Of a DNA stretch of 53,266 bases, positions 37,509 to 48,482 are shown piece after piece. Position 1 is the first letter of the stretch. Each line of letters opens with the position of its first letter. The notes beneath the pieces were generated by a model. That model worked only from the letters and a program-made list of their open reading frames with translations, searched no databases and was not told where the DNA came from. A program made the translations under genes and the position numbers. Source of the stretch: Bacillus sp. CGMCC 1.16541 (GTDB lineage: Bacteria; Bacillota; Bacilli; Bacillales; Bacillaceae_H); contig NZ_QFRU01000029.1 in NCBI RefSeq assembly GCF_003184905.1, positions 1-53,266 on the forward strand. The letters are read 5' to 3'.

Positions 37509-38448
37509 CCTTCGTCCAGGTACTACCATTACAGGTAAATGGCATCAACACTCATATCGAATTTTAAAAGAACTAGGTATGGGGGCAACAGGGGTTGTGT
37601 ATTTAGTCGAAAGACAAGATCAATCCCTTGCCGCTTTAAAGTTTAGCTTTCAAAGTATGTCTGTGAGTGCAGAAGTAAATGTATTAAAAAGCCTCTCAAA
37701 GGTCCATGGAAAAGTCCTTGGACCTTCTTTATTAGATGTCGATGATTGGAAAGTATCATCTCAACACCAAGTTTCCTTTTATGTAATGGAGTATATAAAA
37801 GGAGAACCATTTCTATCTTTTATTAAAAAAAGAGGATCAGAATGGATTGGCGTGTTTGCTATTCAACTACTAGGTAACTTAGATGAGTTGCATAAAGAGG
37901 GGTGGACATTTGGGGATCTAAAGCCAGAAAATCTAGTCGTAACGGAACATCCTATTACCGTTCGGTGGCTTGATGTAGGTGGAACAACATTACACGGTCG
38001 ATCGATTAAAGAGTTCACAGACTTTTATGATCGTGCACACTGGGGAATGGGGGCGCGTAAAGCTGAACCGTCTTATGATTTATTTGCAGTCGCGATGATC
38101 ATGTTGCATGCAGCCCATGGTAAACGCTTTGATAAACAAGACCATTCAAAAGAGCAATTAAGAAAAGCATTGTTATCAAAAGAATGTCTATCTCCGTACC
38201 GTACAGCGATACAAAAAGCATTGGAAGGAAAATATACAGCTGCTGAGGAGATGAAGAAAGAAGTTATTCGTGGTTTAAACGCTCCACATGCTTCTAGTCA
38301 ACAAACAAGACCTACCAGCACAAAAAGACACTCGACACGAACAAAAATAAAAGTAAAGCGCAAACAGAAGCACTTATTAGAAACGTGCTTGTTGTTTGTA
38401 TCTGTTATGTTTATGTATTTGTTATATTTATTCTTACAAGTCTTATGA
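37480..38448 (+). CDS. yabT: Membrane-anchored Hanks-type Ser/Thr kinase YabT
   Basis: Sporulation-time kinase that is activated by DNA and phosphorylates RecA and AbrB in B. subtilis. 322 residues: glycine loop LGMGATGVVYLV (about 34-45), AALKF lysine, catalytic loop FGDLKPENLV (Asp in GDLKPEN), DVGGTT where most kinases have DFG, and KAEPSYDLFAVAMIML. A basic DNA-binding stretch (about 270-300, TKRHSTRTKIKVKRK) precedes a C-terminal membrane helix (about 302-321). It lacks the extracellular PASTA domain of PrkC. Starts inside yabS. Confidence 0.93.
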   Translation: MNTLKSLVSNLRPGTTITGKWHQHSYRILKELGMGATGVVYLVERQDQSLAALKFSFQSMSVSAEVNVLKSLSKVHGKVLGPSLLDVDDWKVSSQHQVSFYVMEYIKGEPFLSFIKKRGSEWIGVFAIQLLGNLDELHKEGWTFGDLKPENLVVTEHPITVRWLDVGGTTLHGRSIKEFTDFYDRAHWGMGARKAEPSYDLFAVAMIMLHAAHGKRFDKQDHSKEQLRKALLSKECLSPYRTAIQKALEGKYTAAEEMKKEVIRGLNAPHASSQQTRPTSTKRHSTRTKIKVKRKQKHLLETCLLFVSVMFMYLLYLFLQVL

Positions 38449-38555
38449 TTATCTCAATAAATACATCAAATTTGTGAAACTTATAAGAGTTGTTTTCGTA
38501 TAAGAGAAATTAATGGTACATTTAATGTATCTCCCTGTGTAAGGATTGGTTAACT

Positions 38556-39935
38556 TTGGAAAAAGCAGTAAATACATTTATTCATAAGCATCAACTCGTG
38601 CCCAATCATTCAAAGATTATAATAGGTGTATCAGGAGGTCCAGATTCTTTAGCTTTGCTTCATTTTTTGTGGGAAAAGAAAGAGGAGATGGATTTAGAGC
38701 TTATTGTTGCACATGTTGACCATATGTTTAGAGGGAAAGACTCTGAGGAAGATATGGAATATGTCCAACAATACTGTAGAGAGATGGGTGTGCAATTTGA
38801 AGGCAAACAAATCAATGTGGGAGCCTACCAAAGAGAACAGCAAGTATCGGCTCAAGTTGCTGCACGCCACTGTCGATATGCATTTTATGAAGAAGTGATG
38901 GAAAAGTATCAAAGTGACATCGTGGCCCTAGCTCATCATGGAGACGATCAAATTGAGACGGTGTTAATGCGATTAACAAGAGGAAGCACGATGAACGGCT
39001 ATGCTGGTATGAAGCCGAAAAGGCCATTTGAGAGAGGCGTGATTATTCGGCCGTTTTTAGCGGTAACTAAAGAAGAGATTTTGCAGTATTGCAAAGACCA
39101 TGATTTGAAACCGCGGACTGATTCTAGTAATTTTAAAAAAGGATATACCCGTAATCGATTTAGACATGAAATGCTCCCATTTTTAAAGAAGGAAAACCCT
39201 ACCGTTCATGAGAAGATTCAGCGTTTTAGTGAAGAAGTAAGCGAAGATCAACAGTACTTAGAGGAATTAACAATTGAAGCGATGAATAAAGTAGTGAAAA
39301 AGCAAGAAGAAAATGAAATCATTCTTCGAAGGAATGCATTTCTAGAGATGCGGAAACCTTTACAAAGAAGAGGGATTCAACTAATATTAAGATATCTTTA
39401 TAAAGAAATTCCTCAAAATCTTTCCTCAACTCATTTAGATAGCCTTGTGTTATTGCTTGAACGTGAGCAACCTTCAGGAACACTGCATTTTCCAAATGGT
39501 TTAAAAGTCATTCGTTCCTATCATGATTGTATGTTCACATTTGAAGAGGAAAAAAGAAAACCTTACCGCTATGTATTAAACATACCAGGCTATGTTCATC
39601 TTCCAACTAACAAAAAGATCATTTGTGAAATACACAACGAACTGCCGTACATACAAGAAAACGATACTTTTGTTTTACCACTTGGGCAAATTCAAGGTCC
39701 TTTAGTTGTGAGAACACGTAGACAAGGTGATAAAATGACAATTAAAGGCATGAAGGGTCGTAAAAAGGTAAAGGATATTTTTATTGATTGTAAAATTCCA
39801 TTATCTGAACGAGACATTTGGCCGATTGTGGAAGATAGTTCTGGTGAGATCATTTGGTTACCTGGTTTAAAAAAATCGATTTATGAGAAGGTTAACCATT
39901 CTGATCAAAGATATGTTATTTTATACTATAAGTAG
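38556..39935 (+). CDS. tilS: tRNA(Ile)-lysidine synthetase
   Basis: Converts C34 of tRNA-Ile(CAT) to lysidine so it reads AUA. PP-loop SGGPDS at residues 26-31, then GHHGDDQIETVLMRLTRGS-like region (AHHGDDQIETVLMRL), and C-terminal TilS domain (about 330-459). 459 residues. TTG start with AAGGATTGG upstream. hprT follows 28 bp later; the two can interact in B. subtilis regulation of ftsH. Confidence 0.95.
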   Translation: MEKAVNTFIHKHQLVPNHSKIIIGVSGGPDSLALLHFLWEKKEEMDLELIVAHVDHMFRGKDSEEDMEYVQQYCREMGVQFEGKQINVGAYQREQQVSAQVAARHCRYAFYEEVMEKYQSDIVALAHHGDDQIETVLMRLTRGSTMNGYAGMKPKRPFERGVIIRPFLAVTKEEILQYCKDHDLKPRTDSSNFKKGYTRNRFRHEMLPFLKKENPTVHEKIQRFSEEVSEDQQYLEELTIEAMNKVVKKQEENEIILRRNAFLEMRKPLQRRGIQLILRYLYKEIPQNLSSTHLDSLVLLLEREQPSGTLHFPNGLKVIRSYHDCMFTFEEEKRKPYRYVLNIPGYVHLPTNKKIICEIHNELPYIQENDTFVLPLGQIQGPLVVRTRRQGDKMTIKGMKGRKKVKDIFIDCKIPLSERDIWPIVEDSSGEIIWLPGLKKSIYEKVNHSDQRYVILYYK

Positions 39936-39963
39936 CTAAAACTTCTAGGAGGCAAGTAATCAC

Positions 39964-40503
39964 ATGAATCAAGACATTAAAGAAATTTTGATTTCTGAAG
40001 AAGAAATACAAGAGAAAATTAAAGATTTGGGTAAAATACTAACAGAAGAGTACAAAGAGAGCTTTCCACTTGTTATCGGTGTGTTAAAAGGTGCTATGCC
40101 TTTTATGTCTGACCTATTAAAACGCGTTGATACATATTTAGAGATGGACTTTATGGATGTTTCAAGCTATGGAAGCGCAATGGTTTCATCAGGCGAAGTA
40201 AAGATCCTTAAAGATTTAGATACATCTGTAGAAGGTAGAGACATCCTTATTATTGAAGATATCATTGATAGTGGACTAACACTGAGCTATTTAGTAGAGC
40301 TATTTAAGTACCGTAAAGCGAAATCAATCAAAATTGTGACGCTTTTAGATAAACCATCTGGGCGTAAGGCAGCTATCCAAGCAGATTACGTTGGTTTCGA
40401 TGTTCCAGACGCGTTTGTAGTAGGATATGGACTGGATTACCAAGAGAAGTATCGTAATTTACCTTACATCGGTGTATTAAAGCCAGAAGTATACAGTAAC
40501 TAA
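39964..40503 (+). CDS. hprT: Hypoxanthine-guanine phosphoribosyltransferase
   Basis: Purine salvage enzyme using PRPP. Motifs: [23 protein letters not shown], the PRPP loop [17 protein letters not shown] (about 95-111) and the C-terminal [20 protein letters not shown]. 179 residues. Strong ribosome site CTAGGAGG. In the tilS-hprT-ftsH block; PRPP comes from prs at 20631. Confidence 0.97.
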   Translation: MNQDIKEILISEEEIQEKIKDLGKILTEEYKESFPLVIGVLKGAMPFMSDLLKRVDTYLEMDFMDVSSYGSAMVSSGEVKILKDLDTSVEGRDILIIEDIIDSGLTLSYLVELFKYRKAKSIKIVTLLDKPSGRKAAIQADYVGFDVPDAFVVGYGLDYQEKYRNLPYIGVLKPEVYSN

Positions 40504-40524
40504 TCAATACGTACGAAGTGCAAT

Positions 40525-40552
40525 TTGTTGTATAGGATAAATTTTCTATGAT
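40525..40552 (+). promoter_or_regulatory. Candidate sigma-A promoter of ftsH
   Basis: TTGTTG (40525-40530), 16 bp, TATGAT (40547-40552). Confidence 0.55.
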
Positions 40553-40593
40553 ACTATTGGATAAAATGTTTTTATCGTGGGAGGAGGTAAGGA

Positions 40594-42528
40594 ATGAATC
40601 GGATCTTCCGTAATACCATCTTTTATTTACTTATATTTTTAGTAATCATTGGCGTAGTAAGCTTCTTTAGTGGTTCTAATCAACAAACAGAGTCAATGAG
40701 TTACGATACATTTGTAGAAAATCTTGATAAAGGTACTATTACTTCTTTATCACTAAAACCAGAGCGGCAAGTATATGAAGTTCGCGGTAAATTAGAGTCT
40801 TATGATAAAGATCAAGAGTTTGTTACTTATATTGCAGATGGTGATCGCGCTTTAGAGCGTATTGATACAGCTGCTGAGAGTGGCGCGTTAAAAGTAGATA
40901 TTAAACCAGCCGAAGAAACAAGCGGTTGGGTAACGTTCTTCACTTCAATTATTCCTTTTGTTATTATCTTTATCTTATTCTTCTTCTTACTTAACCAAGC
41001 TCAAGGTGGCGGTAGCCGTGTTATGAACTTTGGTAAGAGTAAAGCAAAGCTTTACAATGAAGAGAAGAAGAAAGTGAAATTCAAGGATGTAGCAGGTGCT
41101 GATGAAGAAAAGCAAGAGTTAGTTGAAGTAGTGGAATTTTTAAAGGATCCTCGAAAGTTTGCAGAGTTAGGTGCTCGTATTCCAAAAGGAGTTCTACTTG
41201 TAGGACCCCCGGGTACAGGTAAAACACTATTAGCAAGAGCGGTAGCTGGTGAAGCTGGTGTACCATTCTTCTCAATTAGTGGATCTGACTTTGTGGAGAT
41301 GTTTGTTGGTGTAGGGGCATCTCGTGTTCGTGACTTATTTGAAAACGCGAAAAAGAATGCACCTTGTATTATTTTTATTGATGAAATCGATGCAGTAGGT
41401 CGTCAGCGTGGAGCAGGTCTTGGTGGAGGTCATGATGAGCGTGAGCAAACACTAAACCAGTTACTTGTTGAGATGGATGGATTCGGTGCAAACGAAGGAA
41501 TCATTATCGTTGCAGCGACAAACCGTCCAGATATTTTAGACCCTGCGTTATTACGCCCAGGACGTTTTGACCGTCAAATTACGGTTGATCGCCCAGATGT
41601 AAATGGACGCGAAGCGGTATTAAAAGTGCATGCTCGCAATAAGCCATTAGATGAATCTGTTAACTTAAACACAATTGCTCTTCGTACACCTGGTTTCTCT
41701 GGTGCTGACTTAGAGAATTTATTGAATGAAGCTGCTCTTGTAGCTGCTCGTCAAAATAAGAAAAAAGTAGACATGTCAGATATTGATGAAGCAACAGATC
41801 GAGTGATTGCAGGTCCAGCGAAGAAAAGTCGTGTTATCTCTCAAAAAGAGCGTAACATTGTGGCTTACCATGAAGCGGGTCACACAATCATTGGAGTTGT
41901 ATTAGACGAAGCTGATATGGTGCATAAGGTAACAATTGTTCCACGTGGTCAAGCTGGCGGTTATGCGGTTATGTTACCGAAAGAAGATCGCTACTTTATG
42001 ACAAAACCGGAGCTTCTTGATAAAATTGTTGGTTTACTTGGTGGCCGTGTTGCCGAGGAAATTATCTTTGGTGAAGTAAGTACAGGTGCTCATAATGACT
42101 TCCAACGTGCAACAAGTATTGCTCGTCGCATGGTAACAGAATACGGTATGAGCGATAAACTTGGACCGATGCAATTTGGTCAGGCCCAACAAGGTCAAGT
42201 GTTCTTAGGGCGCGATATTAACAGCGAACAGAACTATAGTGATGCAATTGCACATGAAATTGATCTTGAAATTCAACGCATTATCAAAGAAAGCTACGAG
42301 CGTGCGACAAAGATCTTAACAGAGAATCGTGATAAATTAGAGCTCATCGCACAAACTCTTCTTAAAGTAGAAACACTAGATGCAGAACAAATTAATCATT
42401 TAGTGGATTACGGTAGACTTCCAGATCGTTCACGTCCAAGTGAAGAGGATGTAAAAGTGAACATTTTAACAAAAAAGGAAGAGCAACCTAAAGAAGAAAC
42501 AAACGAAGAACCTAAAGATAAAGAGTAA
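40594..42528 (+). CDS. ftsH: ATP-dependent zinc metalloprotease FtsH
   Basis: Membrane-anchored AAA+ protease that degrades membrane and regulatory proteins (including Spo0E phosphatases). Two membrane helices (about 8-26 and 113-133) flank an extracytoplasmic domain; Walker A GPPGTGKT at 204-211, Walker B FIDEID at 261-266, [21 protein letters not shown] near 310-327, and zinc motif HEAGH at 426-430. 644 residues with an acidic/lysine-rich tail. AGGAGG ribosome site. Confidence 0.98.
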   Translation: MNRIFRNTIFYLLIFLVIIGVVSFFSGSNQQTESMSYDTFVENLDKGTITSLSLKPERQVYEVRGKLESYDKDQEFVTYIADGDRALERIDTAAESGALKVDIKPAEETSGWVTFFTSIIPFVIIFILFFFLLNQAQGGGSRVMNFGKSKAKLYNEEKKKVKFKDVAGADEEKQELVEVVEFLKDPRKFAELGARIPKGVLLVGPPGTGKTLLARAVAGEAGVPFFSISGSDFVEMFVGVGASRVRDLFENAKKNAPCIIFIDEIDAVGRQRGAGLGGGHDEREQTLNQLLVEMDGFGANEGIIIVAATNRPDILDPALLRPGRFDRQITVDRPDVNGREAVLKVHARNKPLDESVNLNTIALRTPGFSGADLENLLNEAALVAARQNKKKVDMSDIDEATDRVIAGPAKKSRVISQKERNIVAYHEAGHTIIGVVLDEADMVHKVTIVPRGQAGGYAVMLPKEDRYFMTKPELLDKIVGLLGGRVAEEIIFGEVSTGAHNDFQRATSIARRMVTEYGMSDKLGPMQFGQAQQGQVFLGRDINSEQNYSDAIAHEIDLEIQRIIKESYERATKILTENRDKLELIAQTLLKVETLDAEQINHLVDYGRLPDRSRPSEEDVKVNILTKKEEQPKEETNEEPKDKE

Positions 42529-42531
42529 ATG

Positions 42532-42560
42532 AAAGGTACCCGTTTAAGGGTACCTTTTTT
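42532..42560 (+). terminator. ftsH terminator
   Basis: AAAGGTACCC (42532-42541) with GGGTACCTTT (42548-42557), then TTT. Confidence 0.92.
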
Positions 42561-42661
42561 ATTTTGTGGCGCTATTGAACGGTTATAAAACTGCACGAAA
42601 TCTTTATAGGTGTGGTATGATTGTGGCAGTATAATTATTGAAATTAAATAGAGTGGTGATT

Positions 42662-43438
42662 ATGTTGATCTTTGTATTGGATGTCGGGAATACGAATACA
42701 GTATTAGGTGTGTATGATAGAGATGAATTGAAGTACCATTGGCGAATTGAAACTAGTCGAAATAAAACAGAAGATGAGTATGGAATGGTTATAAAGGGGC
42801 TTCTTGAGCATGTAGGTCTAACCTTTCGGGATATTCATGGTATTATTATTTCTTCAGTTGTTCCTCCAATTATGTTTTCGCTTGAGCGTATGTGTCAAAA
42901 GTACTTTCACTTAAAGTCGTTAGTTGTGGGACCAGGAATCAAAACAGGATTGAACATTAAGTATGAGAATCCTAGAGAAGTGGGAGCTGACCGTATTGTG
43001 AATGCCGTAGCAGGGATTCATTTGTATGGAAGTCCTCTTATCATTGTTGATTTTGGTACAGCTACAACTTATTGTTATATTAACGAAGAAAAGCAATACC
43101 TGGGTGGTGCAATTGCTCCTGGTATTAATATCTCAACAGAGGCGTTATATTCAAGAGCTTCAAAATTGCCAAGAATTGAGATTGCTCGTCCAAGCAGTAT
43201 TGTAGGGAAGAATACAGTGACGGCAATGCAGGCTGGTATTTTGTACGGTTACGTAGGACAAGTAGAGGGCATTGTTTCGAGAATGAAAGAGCAGTCAAAT
43301 GTGAAACCTAAAGTTATCGCAACAGGTGGACTTTCTACTCTTATTGCAAAAGAATCTGATGTGATTGATATCGTAGATCCATTTTTAACGTTAAAAGGAT
43401 TACAGCTCATTTACACAAAGAATATGGAGCAAGAATAA
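42662..43438 (+). CDS. coaX: Type III pantothenate kinase
   Basis: First step of CoA synthesis; the acetate/sugar kinase-Hsc70-actin (ASKHA) fold type not inhibited by CoA. N-terminal phosphate motif [15 protein letters not shown], central [26 protein letters not shown] and [12 protein letters not shown] are all present. ATG 42662 gives the family N terminus (258 residues); the TTG at 42638 is an upstream extension without support. The ribosome site GTGGTGAT is modest. hslO follows. Confidence 0.95.
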   Translation: MLIFVLDVGNTNTVLGVYDRDELKYHWRIETSRNKTEDEYGMVIKGLLEHVGLTFRDIHGIIISSVVPPIMFSLERMCQKYFHLKSLVVGPGIKTGLNIKYENPREVGADRIVNAVAGIHLYGSPLIIVDFGTATTYCYINEEKQYLGGAIAPGINISTEALYSRASKLPRIEIARPSSIVGKNTVTAMQAGILYGYVGQVEGIVSRMKEQSNVKPKVIATGGLSTLIAKESDVIDIVDPFLTLKGLQLIYTKNMEQE

Positions 43439-43476
43439 CTACATAATTTATGAAGGTAAGAAAGGTGTGTATTTTG

Positions 43477-44355
43477 ATGAGTGACTATCTTGTGAAAGCT
43501 TTAGCTTATGACAGTCAGGTTCGAGCATATGCTGTTCGAACAACAGGTACAGTCGGTGAAGCTCAGCGTCGCCATTATACGTGGCCAACAGCGTCGGCCG
43601 CACTTGGCCGTGCCATGACAGCTGGCGTCATGATGGGGGCTATGCTAAAAGGTGAAAATAAGCTAACGATTAAAATCGAAGGTGGCGGCCCAATTGGTGC
43701 CATTTTAGTAGATAGCGATGCAAAAGGGAATGTACGAGGTTACGTAACGAATCCTCAAACTCATTTTGATTTAAATCAGCATGGAAAGCTTGATGTAGCA
43801 AAAGCAGTTGGTACAACGGGTATGCTAACAGTGGTAAAAGATTTAGGGATGAGAGAGAACTTTACAGGGCAAGTTCCGATTGTTTCAGGAGAACTTGGAG
43901 AAGACTTTACGTACTATTTTGTGTCATCTGAACAAGTCCCTTCTTCTGTTGGGGTTGGTGTTCTTGTTAATCCTGATAATACAATTTTAGCAGCAGGTGG
44001 TTTTATCATTCAGCTAATGCCTGGAGCAAGTGAAGAAACCATTTCTGCGATTGAAAAGCGCTTAAGTACGATGGAGCCAATCTCTAAATTGATTCAAAAA
44101 GGATTAACACCTGAAGAAGTCTTATTTGAAGTCTTAGGCAAGGAAAATGTGAAAGTGTTAGAAACAATGCCTGTAGAGTTTCGCTGTCAATGTTCACGTG
44201 AACGAATTTCAAATGCACTTATTAGTTTAGGTAAAGACGAAATTCAAGCGATTATTGATGAAGATGAGCAAGCAGAAGCGCAATGTCATTTCTGTAATGA
44301 AAAATATCAATTCTCAAAAGAAGAGCTTGAAGAGTTAAAAGAAAATGCAGGATAA
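43477..44355 (+). CDS. hslO: Redox-regulated chaperone Hsp33
   Basis: Chaperone switched on by oxidation. Zinc-binding cysteines near the C terminus: CQC (about 236-238) and CHFC (about 268-271), which form disulphides under stress. N-terminal core [21 protein letters not shown] is typical. I chose ATG 43477 (292 residues, as in the family), preceded by AAAGGTG; the ATG at 43450 is an unsupported extension. B. subtilis has yacD between hslO and cysK; it is missing here. Confidence 0.95.
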   Translation: MSDYLVKALAYDSQVRAYAVRTTGTVGEAQRRHYTWPTASAALGRAMTAGVMMGAMLKGENKLTIKIEGGGPIGAILVDSDAKGNVRGYVTNPQTHFDLNQHGKLDVAKAVGTTGMLTVVKDLGMRENFTGQVPIVSGELGEDFTYYFVSSEQVPSSVGVGVLVNPDNTILAAGGFIIQLMPGASEETISAIEKRLSTMEPISKLIQKGLTPEEVLFEVLGKENVKVLETMPVEFRCQCSRERISNALISLGKDEIQAIIDEDEQAEAQCHFCNEKYQFSKEELEELKENAG

Positions 44356-44360
44356 ATTAA

Positions 44361-44390
44361 GGGTGCGTATTGACGCACTCTTATTTATTT
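44361..44390 (+). terminator. hslO terminator
   Basis: GGTGCGT with ACGCACT (44362-44379), then a T-rich tail. Confidence 0.8.
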
Positions 44391-44445
44391 TTTGGGGCAT
44401 CCTGTCATATAGTAAAAGAGAACTAACAATAATAAATCAAAATGA

Positions 44446-44474
44446 TTGACAATTTAGAAAATAATTGATAAATT
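44446..44474 (+). promoter_or_regulatory. Candidate sigma-A promoter of cysK
   Basis: TTGACA (44446-44451), 17 bp, TAAATT (44469-44474). The surrounding region is very AT-rich; a CymR site is expected from B. subtilis but I cannot assign one with confidence. Confidence 0.55.
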
Positions 44475-44517
44475 TGATACAAATTCAATAAAAATAGTCG
44501 GAATTAGGAGTGATATC

Positions 44518-45459
44518 ATGGCTCGTGTAGCAAATTCTATTACAGAACTAATTGGTCAAACACCTATTGTAAAGTTAAATCGCATTGTAGAAGAAGGTTC
44601 AGCTGATGTTTACTTAAAGCTTGAGTTTATGAACCCAGGAAGTAGTGTGAAAGATCGTATTGCGCTAGCGATGATCGAAGATGCAGAAGCAGCAGGCTCA
44701 TTAAAGCCAGGAGATACAATCATTGAACCAACAAGTGGAAATACAGGTATTGGTTTAGCGATGGTAGCTGCAGCAAAAGGATATCGTGCTATTCTAGTAA
44801 TGCCTGAGACAATGAGTTTAGAACGCCGCAACTTATTAAGAGCTTATGGAGCGGAGTTAGTACTAACCCCAGGTCCAGAAGGGATGAAAGGTGCTGTAAA
44901 TAAAGCAACAGAGTTATCGAAGGAACATGGTTACTTTATGCCTCAGCAATTTCAAAATGAATCAAACCCAAAAGTTCACCGTAACACAACAGGTAAAGAG
45001 ATTGTGGAGCAAATGGGTGATCAACTAGATGCATTCGTCGCAGGTGTAGGAACAGGTGGAACAATTACAGGAGCGGGTGAAGTTTTAAAAGAAGCGTATC
45101 CTAACATTAAGCTTTATGCAGTTGAACCAGCAGATTCTCCAATTCTAAGCGGTGGTCAGCCGGGTCCACATAAAATTCAAGGAATCGGAGCGAACTTTGT
45201 TCCAGATATTTTAAATACACAAATCTATGATGGTGTTGTTGCAATAAAAAATGAAGAAGCATTCGAATATGCAAGAAAAGTAGCGAAGACAGAAGGATTG
45301 CTAGGCGGTATTTCTTCTGGTGCAGCCATTGCGGCAGCGTTGAAGGTAGCCAAACAACTAGGAAAAGGGAAAAAAGTACTTGCTATTATCCCAAGTAACG
45401 GTGAGCGTTACTTAAGTACACCACTTTATCAATTCGAAGAGCAACAAGCGCAAAAATAA
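44518..45459 (+). CDS. cysK: Cysteine synthase A (O-acetylserine sulfhydrylase)
   Basis: PLP enzyme that makes cysteine from O-acetylserine and sulfide. Schiff-base lysine 45 in [10 protein letters not shown], substrate loop TSGNTG (72-77), phosphate cup GTGGTITG (about 178-185) and conserved end region LGGISSGAA. 313 residues (B. subtilis CysK 308). AGGAGTG precedes the ATG. Monocistronic, between two terminators; in B. subtilis CysK also works with CymR as a sulfur sensor. Confidence 0.96.
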   Translation: MARVANSITELIGQTPIVKLNRIVEEGSADVYLKLEFMNPGSSVKDRIALAMIEDAEAAGSLKPGDTIIEPTSGNTGIGLAMVAAAKGYRAILVMPETMSLERRNLLRAYGAELVLTPGPEGMKGAVNKATELSKEHGYFMPQQFQNESNPKVHRNTTGKEIVEQMGDQLDAFVAGVGTGGTITGAGEVLKEAYPNIKLYAVEPADSPILSGGQPGPHKIQGIGANFVPDILNTQIYDGVVAIKNEEAFEYARKVAKTEGLLGGISSGAAIAAALKVAKQLGKGKKVLAIIPSNGERYLSTPLYQFEEQQAQK

Positions 45460-45474
45460 CCTAAACATTTTGTG

Positions 45475-45527
45475 GTCTGTCTCAACAGGAGTATCTAGAA
45501 CTCCTGCTGAGGCAGGCTTGTTTTTTT
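45475..45527 (+). terminator. cysK terminator
   Basis: GTCTGTCTCA (45475-45484) with TGAGGCAGGC (45508-45517) and inner CAGGAGT (45486-45492) with ACTCCTG (45500-45506), then seven T. Confidence 0.92.
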
Positions 45528-45601
45528 CTTACTTTAGTGAATAAAAAACGTAAATCATGTAAAATAACTAGTAGGTGATTTGTTTTTAGGAGAGTGACGA
45601 A

Positions 45602-47023
45602 ATGCAACAAAGAATGACTTGGGGAGAACCCATTTTTATTCCTAAAGATAAGTGGTTTCAAACATATCAGCAGTTATCAGTACAAGAGCCTAATCATATT
45701 CTCCTTGAAAGTGGTCGTGGAGGAAGGTTTCATATTATGGGCTTAGCTCCTATTGCGACTTTAAAAGGTGAAAATGGAGAGCTGCAAATTGTAGAACAAG
45801 GTCATGTGTCTATAATAAAGGGGAATCCACTTCACTCAATGAGAGAGTGGATGAAAAAGTATGAAACATCAAGCAATTCCGAGTTACCGCCTTTCCAAGG
45901 TGGAGCAATTGGTTATATTAGTTATGACTATATTCGGTACGTAGAACATTTACCTCAGTGTGCAGAAAATGACCTTAAGCTACCGGATGTCTACTTTCTT
46001 GTATTTCGTGATGTGTTTGTTTATGACCACGTTCAAGAAAAGTTATGGATTATGACAAATGACGTCGTTGGTCACGAAGAACAAGCGAAAGAGCGTATTC
46101 AACAGTATAAAGAAAGCTGGCTGAGTAGTGAATCAGATCAATTACAATATGAACCTGCATCTAAACGTGTGGATTCGGCTAATGTATTTATGTCAGAAGA
46201 CTACTTTGCAGATGCTGTAAATAAAATTCATCACTATATTGCCCAAGGTGATGTTTTTCAAGTGAATTTATCGGTTAGACAATCACAGCCATTACAGACC
46301 CATCCTATGCATATCTATGAAAAACTAAGAGAGATTAATCCTTCTCCTTACATGTCTTACATGCAAACGGATGAGTTTCACATTGTAAGTTGTTCTCCTG
46401 AGTTACTAATTAAAAAATCAGGAGAAGAAATTAGTACACGTCCAATTGCTGGGACGAGATCGCGTGGTAAAACAGAAGAAGAAGATCTTGCATTAGCAAA
46501 TGAGTTAATTGAGAGTGAAAAAGAACGAGCTGAGCATGTTATGTTAGTTGATTTAGAGCGCAATGATCTTGGGAGAGTTGCTCAATATGGAAGTGTTCAT
46601 GTTGATGAGTTTATGGTCATTGAGAAATACTCCCACGTTATGCATATCGTATCTAACGTTAAAGGTACATTAGCAAAAGGTAAAGATTTTGTTGATATTG
46701 TTGATGCTGTCTTTCCAGGTGGTACAATTACAGGAGCACCCAAAGTTAGAACAATGGAAATCATTGAAGAGTTAGAGCCTGTAAGGAGAGGAATTTATAC
46801 GGGTTCAATTGGTTGGATTGGCTTTAATGGAGATTTAGAGTTGAACATTGCCATTCGCACAATGCTCGTTAAAGATGGACACGCATATGTTCAAGCTGGA
46901 GCGGGAGTGGTTATTGATTCGAATCCAAAGCATGAATACAAAGAATCGCTAAAGAAAGCTGCTGCTTTATGGAAAGCAAAAGAGTCGAGTGAAAAAGAGC
47001 TGAGTGAGGGTGAGAAGAGATGA
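45602..47023 (+). CDS. pabB: Aminodeoxychorismate synthase component I
   Basis: Converts chorismate plus ammonia to 4-amino-4-deoxychorismate, first step to p-aminobenzoate for folate. Chorismate-binding motifs: [47 protein letters not shown], and [17 protein letters not shown]. 473 residues. AGGAGAGTGA precedes the ATG. First gene of the pab-fol operon; its last codons contain seven GAG triplets that overlap the pabA ribosome site. Confidence 0.96.
   Translation: MQQRMTWGEPIFIPKDKWFQTYQQLSVQEPNHILLESGRGGRFHIMGLAPIATLKGENGELQIVEQGHVSIIKGNPLHSMREWMKKYETSSNSELPPFQGGAIGYISYDYIRYVEHLPQCAENDLKLPDVYFLVFRDVFVYDHVQEKLWIMTNDVVGHEEQAKERIQQYKESWLSSESDQLQYEPASKRVDSANVFMSEDYFADAVNKIHHYIAQGDVFQVNLSVRQSQPLQTHPMHIYEKLREINPSPYMSYMQTDEFHIVSCSPELLIKKSGEEISTRPIAGTRSRGKTEEEDLALANELIESEKERAEHVMLVDLERNDLGRVAQYGSVHVDEFMVIEKYSHVMHIVSNVKGTLAKGKDFVDIVDAVFPGGTITGAPKVRTMEIIEELEPVRRGIYTGSIGWIGFNGDLELNIAIRTMLVKDGHAYVQAGAGVVIDSNPKHEYKESLKKAAALWKAKESSEKELSEGEKR
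46982..47019 (+). promoter_or_regulatory. Candidate TRAP-binding site (GAG repeats) over the pabA ribosome site
   Basis: GAG triplets start at 46982, 46987, 46997, 47002, 47006, 47012 and 47017, most separated by 1-3 nt, ending at the pabA ATG (47020). In B. subtilis a similar set controls pabA (trpG) translation through tryptophan-activated TRAP. Confidence 0.55.
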
Positions 47024-47601
47024 TTTTAATGATTGATAATTATGATTCATTTACATTTAATTTAGTACAATATTTAGGTGAGTTAGGGCAAGAGTTAGTT
47101 GTAAAGCGAAATGATGAAATTACGCTCGATGAAATTGAAGAGTTAAATCCAGACGTATTAATGATTTCGCCAGGTCCTTGTAGTCCAAATGAAGCGGGGA
47201 TTAGTTTAGCTGCTATTGCTCACTTTGCTGGAAAGATTCCGATTTTTGGTGTTTGTTTAGGGCACCAATCGATTGGCCAAGTGTTCGGCGGTAAAGTCAT
47301 TCGTGCAGAGCGACTTATGCATGGAAAAACATCTGATATTCATCATGATGGTAAGACTGTATTCAATGGACTAGAGAATCCGCTTGTCGCGACACGTTAT
47401 CATTCATTAATTGTAGAAAAAGAGTCATTACCTGATTGTTTAGAAGTTTCAGCTTGGACAGAAGAAGGTGAAATTATGGCCCTTAGACATAAAACGTTAC
47501 CAATTGAAGGTGTGCAATTTCATCCAGAGTCTATTATGACTTCATTTGGAAGAGAAATGTTGCAGAATTTCATTGAAACTTATCAAAAGAAAGAAGTGTA
47601 A
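47020..47601 (+). CDS. pabA: Glutamine amidotransferase subunit of aminodeoxychorismate/anthranilate synthase
   Basis: Class I glutaminase that supplies ammonia to PabB and, in Bacillus, also to TrpE (hence trpG). Catalytic triad: Cys79 in FGVCLGHQ, His168 and Glu170 in VQFHPES. 193 residues. Its start overlaps the pabB stop (ATGA). As it serves both folate and tryptophan pathways, control by tryptophan is expected; GAG repeats at the start codon support this. Confidence 0.96.
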   Translation: MILMIDNYDSFTFNLVQYLGELGQELVVKRNDEITLDEIEELNPDVLMISPGPCSPNEAGISLAAIAHFAGKIPIFGVCLGHQSIGQVFGGKVIRAERLMHGKTSDIHHDGKTVFNGLENPLVATRYHSLIVEKESLPDCLEVSAWTEEGEIMALRHKTLPIEGVQFHPESIMTSFGREMLQNFIETYQKKEV

Positions 47602-47603
47602 GG

Positions 47604-48482
47604 ATGTATATATATATCAATGGTGAGGTCGTCTTACAGACAGAAGCCGTTATCTCACCTTTTGACCATGGATATATGTATGGACTAGGGCTTTTTGAAA
47701 CATTTCGTATATACAATGGTCACCCGTTTCTATTAGATGACCATTTAGAGCGATTACGCAAAGGTTTAGAAGCTTTGTGTATTCACTGGTCCTACTCTAA
47801 AGAAGAGGTTTTAGATATTATCAAAAAACTGTTGAAAAAAAACGAGTTAAAAAATGCATATGTACGCTTAAACGTTTCTGCAGGTGTCGGTGAAATTGGT
47901 TTACAAGTAGAACATTATGAGCAGCCATCGACTATTTTTTATCTAAAGCCTATGCCTTCTACGCCCCCCCTTTTTATAAAAGAGGGGGTTCTTCTTGAAA
48001 CAAGAAGAAATTCGCCTGAAGGAAATGAACGATTAAAGTCTCACCATTATTTAAACAACGTGATTGCCAAACGAGAAGTTGGCAGTGATATGGGGAAAGA
48101 AGGAATCTTTCTCACAAAAGAAGGATATGTTGCAGAAGGTGTGGTGTCTAATCTCTTTTTTGTAAAGGGAAATAAAGTCTATACGCCTTCTACAGAGACA
48201 GGTATTTTAAATGGAATTACACGTCAATTCATTTTACGTATGTTAGAAAAACAGCACATGGAAGTAGAAGAAGGGTTGTTTTCGGTGAAAGACTTGTTAA
48301 CGAGTGATGAAATGTTTATGACAAATTCTATTCAAGAAATTTTTGCTATCAAGAATATTGGAGAAGTATCGTTTAAAACAGGGACAGGAACGTTAACCTA
48401 TACATTACAACAACTCTATAAGCGAGCTACGCAATCTTTATGGAGTCGAGAACAGTTAGAAGAGGAGACTTGGCATCTATGA
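47604..48482 (+). CDS. pabC: 4-amino-4-deoxychorismate lyase
   Basis: PLP fold-type IV enzyme that releases p-aminobenzoate and pyruvate. Motifs: ISPFDHGYMYGLGLFETFR, the PLP lysine in RLKSHHYLNNVIAKRE (about residue 145) and EGVVSNLFFVKG. 292 residues. It starts 2 nt after pabA stop; the ribosome site is modest (GAAGTGTAAGG), so coupling is likely. Overlaps folP by 4 nt. Confidence 0.95.
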   Translation: MYIYINGEVVLQTEAVISPFDHGYMYGLGLFETFRIYNGHPFLLDDHLERLRKGLEALCIHWSYSKEEVLDIIKKLLKKNELKNAYVRLNVSAGVGEIGLQVEHYEQPSTIFYLKPMPSTPPLFIKEGVLLETRRNSPEGNERLKSHHYLNNVIAKREVGSDMGKEGIFLTKEGYVAEGVVSNLFFVKGNKVYTPSTETGILNGITRQFILRMLEKQHMEVEEGLFSVKDLLTSDEMFMTNSIQEIFAIKNIGEVSFKTGTGTLTYTLQQLYKRATQSLWSREQLEEETWHL

